NCBI RefSeq assembly: GCF_026239735.1
Contig: NZ_JAPIVT010000030.1
Span: 1-41,227, forward strand
From: Pedobacter sp. MC2016-05
Lineage (GTDB): Bacteria; Bacteroidota; Bacteroidia; Sphingobacteriales; Sphingobacteriaceae
Length of the DNA: 41,227 nt
Direction of reading: 5' to 3'
The notes beneath the pieces were generated by a model. That model was not told where the DNA came from. It ran no database searches and saw nothing but the letters and a program-made list of their open reading frames with translations. The translations under genes were made by a program, and so were the position numbers. Positions 25,950-35,551 of the stretch are shown piece by piece. Position 1 is the stretch's first letter, and each line of letters opens with the position of its first letter.

Positions 25950-26945
25950 CTACTTCTGGTCAATATATCGGTATGCTGCTGAAAGATAAGATTGGTTGGT
26001 CTCATTTTTATCCAAAGATTTTTTTATCATAATATTTGGTACTATTCCTTCACCTACTTTAGCATATTCTTTCCCTTCTCGGTTTATAGTATTGCCTATT
26101 GATAATGCGATAAAGGCTCCGTCCGCTAACTTGTATTCTTGGTTTCCTGAGGTTAGTCCCTGTGTATTTTCTCCAATAATCACTGCCCTTTTTTGTCCTA
26201 CAAAAGCAGCGGTGATAAATTCTGCAGAGCTCCCTGTTTTTTTTGATACCAATATAGCTACAGGCCTTTTAATCTTTTTTGGTTGTTTTTCTGTAATTAT
26301 AAAATATTGGCTTGCTTTTTTTCCTTCGTAAAACTTATAATTTTTGTAATTAAAATATTCTATTTTACCCTCAGCATCCTTAATGCCTACTACATTTGCT
26401 TCATCAAGAAATGGAGCAACTGCAGCGTACATTGGATAAAGCATACCTCCAAAATTTTCTCGTAAATCTATAATCCAGCCTTTTGGTGTTTGTTGGTGTA
26501 GGAGGTTAACCTGTCTATAAAATTCGTTTAAATACTCGTTCCAATCATCATTATTGAAAGATCCGATATCTGGCAAATTGATGTAGGCATATTTATTGGC
26601 CTTCATTTCACTTTTAATCACTGGGAAGGATTGCCCAGTAGCTCTGTAACCAAGGGTATATGCTCGAACTTTTTCTGGTTCATAAAAATTGGAGTGTGAA
26701 TCATTCAATGCATTTAAAGCTTCCTTAATAATTGGATAGGTGTCTCTAATGTTTTTTGCCTTTATAACACCGCTTAATGCTTTGCGCTGTACTGCATTCC
26801 AATCTATTTTTGCTTTGTTTACTGATTTTGTCTGCATTATCTTTAATGCATCCATTAGATAGTTTTTGATGCTGTCTGCTTGTGCGAAAGAACGATTGAC
26901 AACAGATAGCATAATAAAAATCGCAACCAACAGGGATTTCTTCAT
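25950..26945 (-). CDS. exported S41-family peptidase
   Basis: 331 residues with a signal peptide (MKKSLLVAIFIMLSVVNRSF, cut at AQ). A helical N-terminal part is followed by the S41 core: AYINLPDIGSF, GWIIDLRENFGGMLYPM (substrate-binding strand), then VAILVSKKTGSSAEFITAAF with the nucleophile S239, and VIIGENTQGLTSGNQ. There is no PDZ domain. Where CtpA/Prc enzymes have the catalytic lysine (about 25 residues after the serine) this protein has leucine in TQGLTSG, as in other Bacteroidota S41 proteins of this subtype, so its mechanism may differ. No lesion. It probably acts in the periplasm; the substrate is unknown. No terminator is evident after it. Confidence 0.85.
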   Translation of the reverse strand: MKKSLLVAIFIMLSVVNRSFAQADSIKNYLMDALKIMQTKSVNKAKIDWNAVQRKALSGVIKAKNIRDTYPIIKEALNALNDSHSNFYEPEKVRAYTLGYRATGQSFPVIKSEMKANKYAYINLPDIGSFNNDDWNEYLNEFYRQVNLLHQQTPKGWIIDLRENFGGMLYPMYAAVAPFLDEANVVGIKDAEGKIEYFNYKNYKFYEGKKASQYFIITEKQPKKIKRPVAILVSKKTGSSAEFITAAFVGQKRAVIIGENTQGLTSGNQEYKLADGAFIALSIGNTINREGKEYAKVGEGIVPNIMIKKSLDKNETNQSYLSAAYRYIDQK

Positions 26946-27315
26946 AGAAATAAGGATTTGTTAAAAATAATGATTTAAGATTGCAAGATTAACTAACTAT
27001 TCTTAAACTTTAACTTTTAGTAATAAAGTTGCATAAATAATTTGTTTAGGATAAAAAGGGTGGCTGAGAACTTCATTCGTTTTTGAACGAATATCTATAA
27101 ATCGCAATTTACCTCTCTATCCTAACAAACGGTCGATTTCATCCACTAAACACCTTTAGTCAAACTAATAAATATGATGTATATTTACTCTACGCGAGGA
27201 TTGACACTATGATTATCCTTTTTAAAATATCATTAGAGATTTGGTGCTTTCGTGATCGTATACACCTATTAGTTAGCGGTCGGCCTATAGTTGAAACTTT
27301 AAGAATAAGAGAAAC
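26946..27315. other. divergent intergenic region
   Basis: 370 A+T-rich bases between the S41 gene (leftward) and the lipoprotein gene (rightward); both promoters must lie here. The only structure I see is the palindrome at 27075-27092. Confidence 0.45.
27075..27092. promoter_or_regulatory. palindrome ATTCGTT-TTTG-AACGAAT
   Basis: Perfect 7-base arms. Read on the minus strand it contains TTCAAAAACGAAT, resembling the second half of the dispersed core and pointing toward the minus-strand S41 gene, about 130 bases before it. Either a protein-binding site or a decayed core; not decided. Confidence 0.35.
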
Positions 27316-27777
27316 ATGAAGAAAATATTGACGCTTTTTATAATAATCTTGATTTTTAGTGCTTGCAGCAATAAAAAAGAAAAATCTATGGCAATATCAG
27401 ATAACGAAAAATTAGTAAAACAGTATTTTGAGCATTTCAATAATCATGATTGGACTAAGTTATCCAAAATGTATGCTGACATTTCGGAGTTTAAAGATCC
27501 ATCTTTAGGGCAGGGAATTGTAAAACAAACTAGACAGCAAATAATTGCGAAGTATTCTGAACTTAATAAGATATTTCCAGATCTGCATGACCAGATTATT
27601 CAAATCTATCCGTCTGGAGGTAAACATATGATTGTCGAGTTCGTCTCAACCGGCACAAGTCCAGAAAATTCTAAATTTGAGTTACCAATCTGTACTATCT
27701 TTACAATTGAAAATGGATTAATTACAAAAGACTTTTCTTATTTCGATAATTTTGAGGAAGAACCAACTGATAAATAA
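27316..27777 (+). CDS. lipoprotein with NTF2/SnoaL-like domain
   Basis: 153 residues. A lipoprotein signal ends FSAC at residues 15-18, so the mature protein is anchored by C18. The rest is one SnoaL-like alpha+beta cone domain: KLVKQYFEHFNNHDWTKLSK, MYADISEFKDPSLGQG, then DLHDQIIQIYPSGGKHMIVE, FVSTGTSP, and FTIENGLITKDFSYFDN. Single-domain NTF2-like proteins are small-ligand binders or enzymes, and the reaction cannot be told from sequence. The gene stands alone. Its last codons and 3' flank recur at 39886, where the rest of the gene is missing. Confidence 0.8.
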   Translation: MKKILTLFIIILIFSACSNKKEKSMAISDNEKLVKQYFEHFNNHDWTKLSKMYADISEFKDPSLGQGIVKQTRQQIIAKYSELNKIFPDLHDQIIQIYPSGGKHMIVEFVSTGTSPENSKFELPICTIFTIENGLITKDFSYFDNFEEEPTDK

Positions 27778-27837
27778 TTCTGACTAAGCAGTCTATCCGC
27801 CGAAAAGCATATGTAAAGTAAACTGGGATTCGAGATG
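27760..27837 (+). repeat. 3' end and flank of the NTF2-like gene, repeated at 39886
   Basis: GAACCAACTGATAAATAATT, then CAGTCTATCCGCCG, AAGCATATGTAAA and GGGATTC, match 39886-39962 at about four of five positions, in the same order and strand. Confidence 0.6.
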
Positions 27838-27973
27838 GAACCTGGGCTTTATATCGGCTCTTTAAATTTATAATCACCAATTATGAAAATTAAAAGATCA
27901 TAATATAGATAGAGGAGTGAATCTGAAGAAATAAGTTATTCCCCTACATTTTTTCCTCCATGAATTTGCCTGG

Positions 27974-30617
27974 TCAACTTCCAAAGTTTCGAACTCTGAA
28001 GATCAGGGAAAACATGAAGTATCTGCCCAAACGGTTGACTTGCCTGTCAACGATAACATTGTCAAAAACATCCCTCGAGATTCCTGCGTTTTGATTGAAC
28101 AGATCAAATCCCTCCACCCTAATTGCTGCAGCATTATTTTTCAAAAATCTATATTCGGTATAAAGACGAAGCAGTGTTGGATTTCGGACCGATCCATTGT
28201 CATAGCCCATGTTAATCTGTTTGCTGAAATCATATCCCAAAGTGAGGTCATCGAACAGAAAAGTGCGTCCTTCCACGCCATATTCAAACCGTTGGGTTCT
28301 TCTCTCAGGAAATAAGTCTGTAGAATAATGAGTAATATTCTGGGAATAAGAAGCTTCGGCTTCCAGGTTAACCACATTTTCTATATCCACCCGCAACTCC
28401 ACTTCCTGTTGCCAGTTGAAGTTTTCCGCTTCAACTCGGGTATCGTCCGTGAATGAAACATTATTATTAAGCTGGCCTGAACCGGAAAGCCCCAGACTCA
28501 GTTTTCGTCCAGGTAAAAGCGGCTGGCTGATGTCATAATCACCACGAAGACTATAATAGCCATCAGTATTGATATAGCTGGTCTGCTGATAAACACTTCC
28601 TGGCAAACGTTTTTTAGTGGAAACAATTCTATCATCAATCCGTTCATACCGTAGATTTGCCAAAACCACTTTCCCAGCATTCCAATCTGCCTGCTTATAA
28701 TGCATATCTATACCATGAATGAATTCGGGCAATAGTTCAGGATTACCTGTGACGATGTTTTGCAGATCTGAATTATCGCTGATGGGCTGTAACTGAAGAA
28801 AACTGGGTTGATTGCTCCGGCCCCGATAGTTGAGTTCCAAAGAACGTTGCTGAGAGAATTTATAGCTAATGCGCATCGAAGGGATAAAGTTGAAAGTTTG
28901 GTTTATCGTATTTATTTTTCTGCTCAGATTCTCTCCTTTAAGGGTAACAGGCTGAGCACTCAGTCCAACCGTATACTTTAACTTATCGCCAATATGCCGG
29001 AAATTTAGACCGAACCTATTGGTGGTAAACTCATAGTCATATAAGTTACTTAGCTCACTATTGAAGCCAGGGATTCCCTGATTGACATCAAATACTTCGC
29101 GCGAGTTTTTATTGGCAGAGTGGTTATAGCTATTATTTATCTCAGCAAAATTATGCTTCCCTAACGGTTCCATATAAGATGTTCCGATATTGAACTGCAA
29201 ATTAGTAGCGTTTTGCCCGTTAATCTGATTTTGAACAAGGGTATCTATATTAGTCTTATCAGTATTTATATATCTGTTATCGATATCTCTGCTGTTTTCA
29301 TCATTCGAATAGGCAATATTGCTCCAGCCGGTAAGACTTCTACCAGGCTTATTAAATTTGTGGTTATAAAAGACGTTGGTTCGAATATTGATATTTTGTC
29401 CACTGCTAAGTGATGAGCCAAAGCGGTCAGTGGATAGAGAATCCTGACGGGTCAGGGAGCTACTGAAATTGTTTCCTGAATTTTTTTCGAATGAAAGATT
29501 AGGGGAGATTTTAAGATAGTTAGACGTATCAATTTTGTATTCTATATTCCCCCCGAGCGAATGGCGGTTGTTGCTGACCGTATTATCACTCCTGGCATCT
29601 TCCACGCGACTGGTGGCATTCAGTAAACTATCCTGTAAAAAACTTTGGGTAAAGGTGGAACTGATGGTTGAATTTTTGGTGTCATCAAAATTGTAGCTTA
29701 AATCTGCTGAGAGCTTTTTGCTAAATTCATTTTTATAATTCAGCCCCAATTTATTTCGCGTGGTAATACCATCTCCACCTCCGCCCCTTACGTTTGCATT
29801 TGCAAAAGTCGCATCAAGCGAAAGTTGACGCTCACCTTTCATGCTATTTCCACGCAGGTTAAAGTTATATCTTTCGAGATTCCCTACACCTGCAGCAGCA
29901 CGAGCAAAATAACCTTTCTTTTTATCCTCCTGGATGGTTAAGTTGAGCACTTTTTCAGGTTCGCCGGATTTGATACCGGTAAGACGGGCTTGGTCCCCAT
30001 AATCATCAATGAACTGTAGGTTTTTAATGATATCAGCGGGTAGATTTTTGATCGCTGTGGCCACATCCGTTCCGAAAAAATCCTTGCCATTTACCCTGAT
30101 TTTAGTCACTGGAGTACCTTGGCTGGTTACATTGCCATCCTTATCAACCTCTATCCCAGGCAATCTTTTGAGCATCTCATCGACACCATCCCCTTCCCTT
30201 ACAGGAAACGCACCTGCATTAAAACTCACCGTATCCTCCGAAATTTTAACCGGCGGAGTTCCGGAGATAACCACTGCATCCAAAGTATTTGACAAAGCCT
30301 TGAGTTCAATGAACGGAATTGATAGTTCTTTACCGCTTTTAAAATCGAATGAACCTTTGTAGGAACTATATCCAATAAAATCCGCTGTGAGCATGAAGGG
30401 TTTTCCTGATCGTTTGCTAAACAAAAAGTTCCCATCAGGATCAGTGGAAGCCGCGGTACTGTCTTTGCTATCATAAATCCTCACCACTGCTCCCGGCAAC
30501 CCTACTCCTGAGGTATCTACTACTTTTCCTTTAACCGTAAAAATCCTGTGCCAGCACTTCAGTTTTCAACCCCATCCAAAAGGCTACAAGCAAAACTGCC
30601 TGAAGTAATTTTCTCAT
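27974..30617 (-). pseudogene. TonB-dependent-type outer-membrane beta-barrel gene with one frameshift near its start
   Basis: The true start is the ATG at 30617: MRKLLQAVLLVAFWMGLKTE then VLAQ, a signal peptide. After the cut the T5 run at 30539-30543 throws the frame into a stop; with one T fewer it reads FTVKGKVVDTSGVGLPGAVV and joins the 841-codon frame, for about 880 residues. Domains in order: a carboxypeptidase-type regulatory domain (about 25-110), a plug domain (VREGDGVDEMLKRLPGIEVD, KIRVNGKDFFG), and a 22-strand-type barrel of the OMP_b-brl_3 group ending RYFMFSLIFRVRNFGS. Such proteins take up or export large substrates; no SusD partner lies beside it. Apart from the one extra base all is intact, so a sequencing error or phase variation is as likely as decay. 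Confidence 0.8.
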
Positions 30618-31084
30618 TATTATATTTGTGTGTGGGCTAAAAATACAGGGTAAAGAAAATGATCCCAAATGCGTAATGTATTTTTTACCTCAATTCCCCT
30701 TTCGGTATTAAGCATTATCGGAAGTTTTTAGCTGCAGAACATCCCATAATCTTATATAGAGCGGATCTTAGGCTGATAACGGAAGATAGATCCTTCGAAA
30801 TGTATCAATCTTGATGTATTGACCATCCATATCCGAATTATTTGTGCGACCGAGAACTGAAAGGTCATTTTCAAAAAAAACAGTGGACAACAAGATAAAT
30901 CAACATTGAGTTTTTTGATGGCAAGAGATACTTAAAGCAAAGGGAGATGCTCGAAAGCTCACTTATGCTGGACTTTACAAAAGTCTTTTTCGATACAGAT
31001 TTTGTCTGATAGTTATAATATATATACGGATTGTCTTGTTTGGAATTAGGTTTACAATTTTGAGCACATAAAACTCAATAAAAG

Positions 31085-31180
31085 ATGAAAATTGTAAAGC
31101 ATTATTCGGACGATTTCAAGCGCGAGGTTGTTCAACATTACCTAAGTTCTGATGATCTTAAGGTAAATGAATGTGGCTGA
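31085..31180 (+). pseudogene. IS3-family OrfA remnant
   Basis: The ATG at 31085 reads MKIVKHYSDDFKREVVQHYL then SSDDLKVNECG and stops. YSDDFKREVVQHYL is the first helix of the OrfA helix-turn-helix of IS3-type transposases. The following 60 bases (AETKKKRQV, stop, IESFLQRV) may be more of it in decay. No OrfB or inverted ends are visible. Confidence 0.6.
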
Positions 31181-31410
31181 AACCAAGAAGAAGAGGCAAG
31201 TATAGATTGAAAGTTTCCTCCAGCGCGTGTTGTAGCACAATAATATGAACAGTAATGGAAACAATAGTAACGGAAGTGCTTTAAGAATATTCTAAGGATA
31301 GAAAGAAAGGATCACTTCGCTTATAGCGGAAATCCTCTAGCTAGGTCAACAAAGCCATATTTTGGGAAGCCGAAAAACACGCAAGTTAACTTAACTACTA
31401 AAAATCTTTA

Positions 31411-31563
31411 AACCCAACCACATACTAAGTTCGCTTCAAAAGTAGAAAATTACCTACACTGATTACGTCAAAAAGAAAACTGTCTCAAAAAACGAAGGTA
31501 TCCTAACCCTACTTTATATTTTTTTCTCGTTTAAGTTTAGTGCACCAATCAAGGCAAAAAAAA
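31411..31563 (+). repeat. dispersed element, copy K (two partial units in tandem)
   Basis: A degraded unit ends TACACTGATTACGTCAAAAA then GAAAAC, followed directly by the core TGTCTCAAAAAACGAA (31481-31496). A second unit follows: GGTATCCTAACCCTAC, a T-rich block, GTTTAAGTTTAGTGCACCAA and GGCAAAAAAAAT. It is about 250 bases before the LOV kinase start. Confidence 0.65.
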
Positions 31564-31746
31564 TAGACTTATATTATCTGAGTCTGGTTTTTCAGAAATG
31601 GTAATATATTTTATCATACACTTCCTAAAAAAAGAATAGCTGCAAGGGAATTAATAACCAAAAAGCTCAGTCAAATTTGTATATCAAAACATTTCTATAG
31701 CACCACTGTTAATGGTTATAGACTACATAATAATAATTGCCAAGTT

Positions 31747-33300
31747 TTGAGTATAAACCATGCATCTGATCTTCCCATATCAGGGAATGACCCCGCAAAC
31801 ATTAAACTTTTAAAGTCCGCACTTGACTCATCAATTTCCGGCATCATCATCACTGATAATACACAGTTTGATAACCCGATCATATACTGCAATAAGGCTT
31901 TCGAAGTGCTCTCAGGGTACTTACGTGAAGAAGTGATCGGCCGGAACTGCCGCTTCCTCCAGGGAAACGAACGCAATCAGCAGGCAAGAGAGGATATCAG
32001 AAAAGCCGTTACCGAAGGTGAGTCTATCACTGTAGAATTGCGTAACTACCGAAAGGGAGGGGAACTGTTTTGGAATGAGCTTTACATTTCACCAATATTG
32101 GGGGAAGCTGGACAGGTGACGCATTTCATCGGCGTACAGAACGATATTACCAGAAGAAAAAATGCAGAAGAAAACCTTCAACATGAACGTGAGCAGGTAG
32201 AGCTAAAAATAGAGAAAAGAACACGGGAGTTGAATGAAAACAGGGAATATTTGGATAGCATCATCCAAACCATCCGTCAGGGGCTCATAGTTTTAGATCC
32301 TGAGTACAAAGTTATATCGGCCAATGATTTCTTTTTGAAGACCTTCAAGGTAGAAAATAGAGATACCATCGGCCGTTCTTTATATGATCTTGGTAATGGT
32401 CAATGGGATATCAAACAGCTCAGGGTTTTGTTGGAACAAATACTCCCCACTAATAATCCCGTTCTGGATTTTGAGGTTGACCACGAATTTCCACATATTG
32501 GACGAAAACTCATGCTGCTTAATGCGCATAGAATTGAAATAGAAGGCAGTTTTAAGGATAGAATATTAATAGCAATAGAGGATATTACCCAAATTCGCGC
32601 TTCAGAAAACAGGAAGGATGATTTCCTGTCCGTATCCAGCCATGAACTCAAAACTCCACTAACTACCATAAAGGGTTATAACCAGACAATATTAAGATTA
32701 TTACCTGCTGACATTAATCCAAAAATACCGATGATGGTTAATAAATCTGGCAAACAAATCGACCGGCTACAAAACATTATCACAAGCTTACTGGAAATGT
32801 CAAGGATACAATCTGGAAAATTGGTACTTGATGCAGACTCAATTGATATGAATATCCTCATTAAAGAAATGCTTGAAGAAGCACAAGAGGGAAATCCAGA
32901 GCATATCCTAATCTTTGAAGGACAGACTAACCATACGATACCGGCAGATGAATCACAGATATCCCAGGTGCTACAGAATCTGATAACCAATGCCATTAAA
33001 TATTCCCCTGATTCGAGGAAAATCAAATTGATGCTTACTGAAGTGAGTAATTATATAAAGGTCTCCATAACGGACTATGGATTTGGCATCAGTCAGGAAG
33101 ATCAGAAAATGATTTTCGATAGGTTTTTCAGGGTTTCAACCATCCAGAAACATTTCCCTGGAATGGGCATAGGACTATACATATGTGCCCAGATAATCAA
33201 GCAACATGGTGGAACCCTATGGGTAGACAGTGAGCCAGGAAAAGGGGCAACATTTAGTTTTACGCTACCAATAAAGGCAAAGGAGAGTGGTGATGAGTAA
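31747..33300 (+). CDS. LOV-domain (blue-light type) sensor histidine kinase
   Basis: 517 residues, soluble. Residues 24-138 are a LOV-type PAS domain: NPIIYCN49, G65-R-N-C68-R-F-L-Q-G, N100-YRKGG, FWN110 and FIGVQ131. All the usual flavin-binding residues and the adduct-forming cysteine C68 are present. A coiled coil (about 141-165), a second PAS (165-285), HisKA with H299 in SSHELKTPL, and an ATPase domain with NAIKYSPDS and GMGIGLYI follow. Known LOV kinases change autophosphorylation with blue light. The only usable start is TTG at 31747; no in-frame ATG lies near, and no Shine-Dalgarno is seen. It overlaps the response-regulator gene by 8 bases and probably passes phosphate to it. Confidence 0.88.
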   Translation: MSINHASDLPISGNDPANIKLLKSALDSSISGIIITDNTQFDNPIIYCNKAFEVLSGYLREEVIGRNCRFLQGNERNQQAREDIRKAVTEGESITVELRNYRKGGELFWNELYISPILGEAGQVTHFIGVQNDITRRKNAEENLQHEREQVELKIEKRTRELNENREYLDSIIQTIRQGLIVLDPEYKVISANDFFLKTFKVENRDTIGRSLYDLGNGQWDIKQLRVLLEQILPTNNPVLDFEVDHEFPHIGRKLMLLNAHRIEIEGSFKDRILIAIEDITQIRASENRKDDFLSVSSHELKTPLTTIKGYNQTILRLLPADINPKIPMMVNKSGKQIDRLQNIITSLLEMSRIQSGKLVLDADSIDMNILIKEMLEEAQEGNPEHILIFEGQTNHTIPADESQISQVLQNLITNAIKYSPDSRKIKLMLTEVSNYIKVSITDYGFGISQEDQKMIFDRFFRVSTIQKHFPGMGIGLYICAQIIKQHGGTLWVDSEPGKGATFSFTLPIKAKESGDE

Positions 33301-33652
33301 AAAACTTCTTATTTGTGATGATGATAGGGATATAGTTGAGATGTTGGAAATTGTGCTCGATGAAAGCGGCTTTGAAATTATCACTGAAACTGACAGTAAA
33401 AGGGTATTGGAATTGATTTCAAATACAAGGCCGCAACTGGTTTTAATGGATCTATGGATGCCAGTTATATCCGGCGATCAGATATTGAAGCGTATGCGGG
33501 AGGATAAAAATATTTCATCCATCCCGGTAGTGATCATGTCGGCCGCTCAGGACGGTAAGGAAGTTGCCTTAAAAGCGGGCGCAAACGGATATATCCCAAA
33601 ACCTTTCGATATTGATAAACTTTTAAAGCGCGTCAATGAATTTATAAGTTAA
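33293..33652 (+). CDS. single-domain response regulator
   Basis: 119 residues from the ATG at 33293, with AGGAGAG 6 bases upstream, one of the few good Shine-Dalgarno sites here; GTG codons at 33287 and 33290 are in frame but worse placed. It is a complete receiver domain: D9-D10-D11 acid pocket, phosphorylated D53 in LVLMDLWMP, MSAAQ switch, and lysine in IPKPFD. No output domain, as in CheY, so it works by protein contact or as a phosphate relay. It overlaps the LOV kinase gene by 8 bases, which makes that kinase its likely partner. Confidence 0.9.
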   Translation: MSKKLLICDDDRDIVEMLEIVLDESGFEIITETDSKRVLELISNTRPQLVLMDLWMPVISGDQILKRMREDKNISSIPVVIMSAAQDGKEVALKAGANGYIPKPFDIDKLLKRVNEFIS

Positions 33653-34013
33653 ATCTTTTTAGCGTGTCGGTATGCTCTATATCCAGTCTGCTACAGGCTG
33701 TAGCAATCAGGAATTTGATTTCGGATATGTTGGTGATATGCTCATCCCAGCCTCCCATCTCAGCAATAGGTTATTTCGGCAAAAAAAGGTTATTACGTTT
33801 ATAGACACTTATTGAATATTTGGTTTGATCATGGGCAAGCAAACTTAAATGTTGGCAGCCCAGTTGGCTCACCACCCTTGAGTGCTATGCTAAATTGTTT
33901 TGGGGTTTTTTCTTAAGAGAATTAAAATTTCTTACAACTAACCATAATAACTTCAAACAATTATGGATGGTTCACAGTTGATATGCTTAACAAAAATTAA
34001 TCTTAAAAAACAT
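33653..34013. other. gene-free stretch before the amylase
   Basis: 361 bases. It holds the palindrome at 33689-33705 and a short stretch near 33765 (TTATTTCGGCAAAAAAAGG) that weakly recalls the right end of the dispersed element. Otherwise nothing seen. Confidence 0.4.
33689..33705. promoter_or_regulatory. perfect palindrome TGCTACAG-G-CTGTAGCA
   Basis: 8-base arms around one base, 37 bases after the response-regulator stop and 325 before the amylase start. It could be a regulator site or a small hairpin; no T tract follows. Confidence 0.35.
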
Positions 34014-35498
34014 ATGGAAAACCATACGATGCTGCAGTACTTTGAATGGTACTATCCAAAGGACGGAAGTTTATGGAAAAAAGTAAAAGATGATGCCAGC
34101 AGGTTAAAAGCCATGGGCATCGATGCAGTATGGCTTCCACCAGCTCACAAGGGCATGGAAGGCGAATCCTCAACTGGTTATGATTCCTATGATCTTTACG
34201 ACTTAGGCGAATTTGATCAGAAGGGAAGCATCCGTACCAAGTACGGAACCAAACAGGATTACATTGATGCAGTACACGCAGCTCGCGAGGCTGGCATCCA
34301 GGTTTATTCAGACATTGTCCTCAATCACCTGGGGGGCGCAGACGACCATGAGCCGGTTACCGTGCGAAAAGTGAATCCGGATAACCGGAATGAGTTCATT
34401 TCTGAACCATTCGAAATTGATGCCTACACCGTTTTTAACTACCCTGGCCGAGAAGGTAAATATTCCCAGTTTAAATGGGACTTTCAATGTTTCACAGGCG
34501 TAGATTACGATGCCAGAACGGAAGAGTCCGCTGTTTATAGCATCCAAAACGAATATGGAAGCGGTTGGGAGAATGTGCTGGACACTGAAAACGGGAATTA
34601 TGATTACCTGATGCTCACTGACATCGATTTCAGAAACCCACACGTGAGGGAAGAGTTAAAAAAATGGGGCGAGTGGTTTTATCATACCGCAGAAATGGAC
34701 GGTTTCCGTCTGGATGCAATCAAGCACATGCCTGCTGAATTTTTCAATGAGTGGCTGGACCACATGCGTTCAGTGACGGGCAAGGAATTATTTACGGTCG
34801 GCGAATACTGGTCACCGGGTGATCTTCAATCCATGCTCGATTATATCAACGCAACCGGGAGACGCATGTCGTTATTCGATGCCTGCCTTCAGGCGAACTT
34901 TTCACGCGCCTCAAAGGAAGGAGAAAACTTTGATCTGACTACTATTCTTCAGGGCACCCTTGTAGAGGCCTTACCTGAACTTGCTGTTACACTGGTAGAA
35001 AATCACGATACCCAGCCCCTTCAGTCCCTGGAGCAAACGGTAGAACCCTGGTTTAGGGCGCATGCCTATGCCGTTATACTGCTTCGGGAAGCTGGATACC
35101 CTTGCGTATTCTACTCGGATGTATATGGTTCGAGTTATACCGATAAAGGTACAGATGGATTCGACCATGAAGTTACCATGGAACCTCTACCACAATTAGA
35201 GGTGCTTTTGAATTTAAGAAAAGACAAAGCCTACGGTGAACAAAGAGATTATTTAGATCACCCAAGCTGCATTGGTTGGACCAGATCAGGGGATGACGGC
35301 CATCAAAATTCAGGAATCGCAGTGATTTTATCAAACGGCTCGGCGGGAACCAAAAGGATGGAAGTCGGCGTTCATTTTGCAGGGAGCGTATTTCGTGATT
35401 ACCTATCACATCATCAGGGAGAGGTCACTATTGGCGAAGATGGCTGGGCAGAGTTTTACTGTGAGGCCGGGTCAGTATCCGTATGGGCAAAAGCCTAA
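34014..35498 (+). CDS. cytoplasmic GH13 alpha-amylase
   Basis: 494 residues from the ATG at 34014; the family begins NHTMLQYFEWY, so the 17 extra residues from the ATG at 33963 are unlikely. The GH13 catalytic set is complete: nucleophile D234 in GFRLDAIKH, acid/base E264 in FTVGEYW, and D332 in VENHDTQ. SDIVLNH is conserved region I. There is no signal peptide. The length and opening match the cytoplasmic amylases of the E. coli AmyA/liquefying type (subfamily GH13_5), which cut alpha-1,4 links in maltodextrin or glycogen. It lies between sensor kinases without other sugar genes. A stem-loop follows. Confidence 0.9.
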   Translation: MENHTMLQYFEWYYPKDGSLWKKVKDDASRLKAMGIDAVWLPPAHKGMEGESSTGYDSYDLYDLGEFDQKGSIRTKYGTKQDYIDAVHAAREAGIQVYSDIVLNHLGGADDHEPVTVRKVNPDNRNEFISEPFEIDAYTVFNYPGREGKYSQFKWDFQCFTGVDYDARTEESAVYSIQNEYGSGWENVLDTENGNYDYLMLTDIDFRNPHVREELKKWGEWFYHTAEMDGFRLDAIKHMPAEFFNEWLDHMRSVTGKELFTVGEYWSPGDLQSMLDYINATGRRMSLFDACLQANFSRASKEGENFDLTTILQGTLVEALPELAVTLVENHDTQPLQSLEQTVEPWFRAHAYAVILLREAGYPCVFYSDVYGSSYTDKGTDGFDHEVTMEPLPQLEVLLNLRKDKAYGEQRDYLDHPSCIGWTRSGDDGHQNSGIAVILSNGSAGTKRMEVGVHFAGSVFRDYLSHHQGEVTIGEDGWAEFYCEAGSVSVWAKA

Positions 35499-35509
35499 GC
35501 TTAGAACAA

Positions 35510-35544
35510 TGAAATGTCAGTGAATAAATTTTACTGACATTTCA
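35510..35544. terminator. stem-loop between convergent genes
   Basis: TGAAATGTCAGT and ACTGACATTTCA form a perfect 12-base stem with an 11-base loop, 12 bases after the amylase stop and 8 bases from the end of the opposing kinase gene. The T tract is poor, but the position suits a two-way terminator. Confidence 0.65.
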
Positions 35545-35551
35545 CCTATAT

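Larger units (their letters stand above)
30618..31746. other. 1.1 kb gene-free stretch with insertion-sequence remnant and tandem element
   Basis: Holds the upstream region of the barrel gene, an IS3-type OrfA remnant (31085-31180), and two partial units of the dispersed element in tandem (31411-31563). No intact gene. Confidence 0.5.

Noticed and set aside
25844..26032. 62-codon plus-strand frame at the end of the S41 gene
   Set aside because: Overlaps the antisense of a real gene and has no signature.
30700..31080. SusD partner for the large barrel gene
   Set aside because: No lipoprotein or SusD-like frame lies on either side of the barrel gene.
2863..31563. CRISPR array
   Set aside because: Repeats are kilobases apart or in pairs with similar, not variable, spacers; no cas genes.
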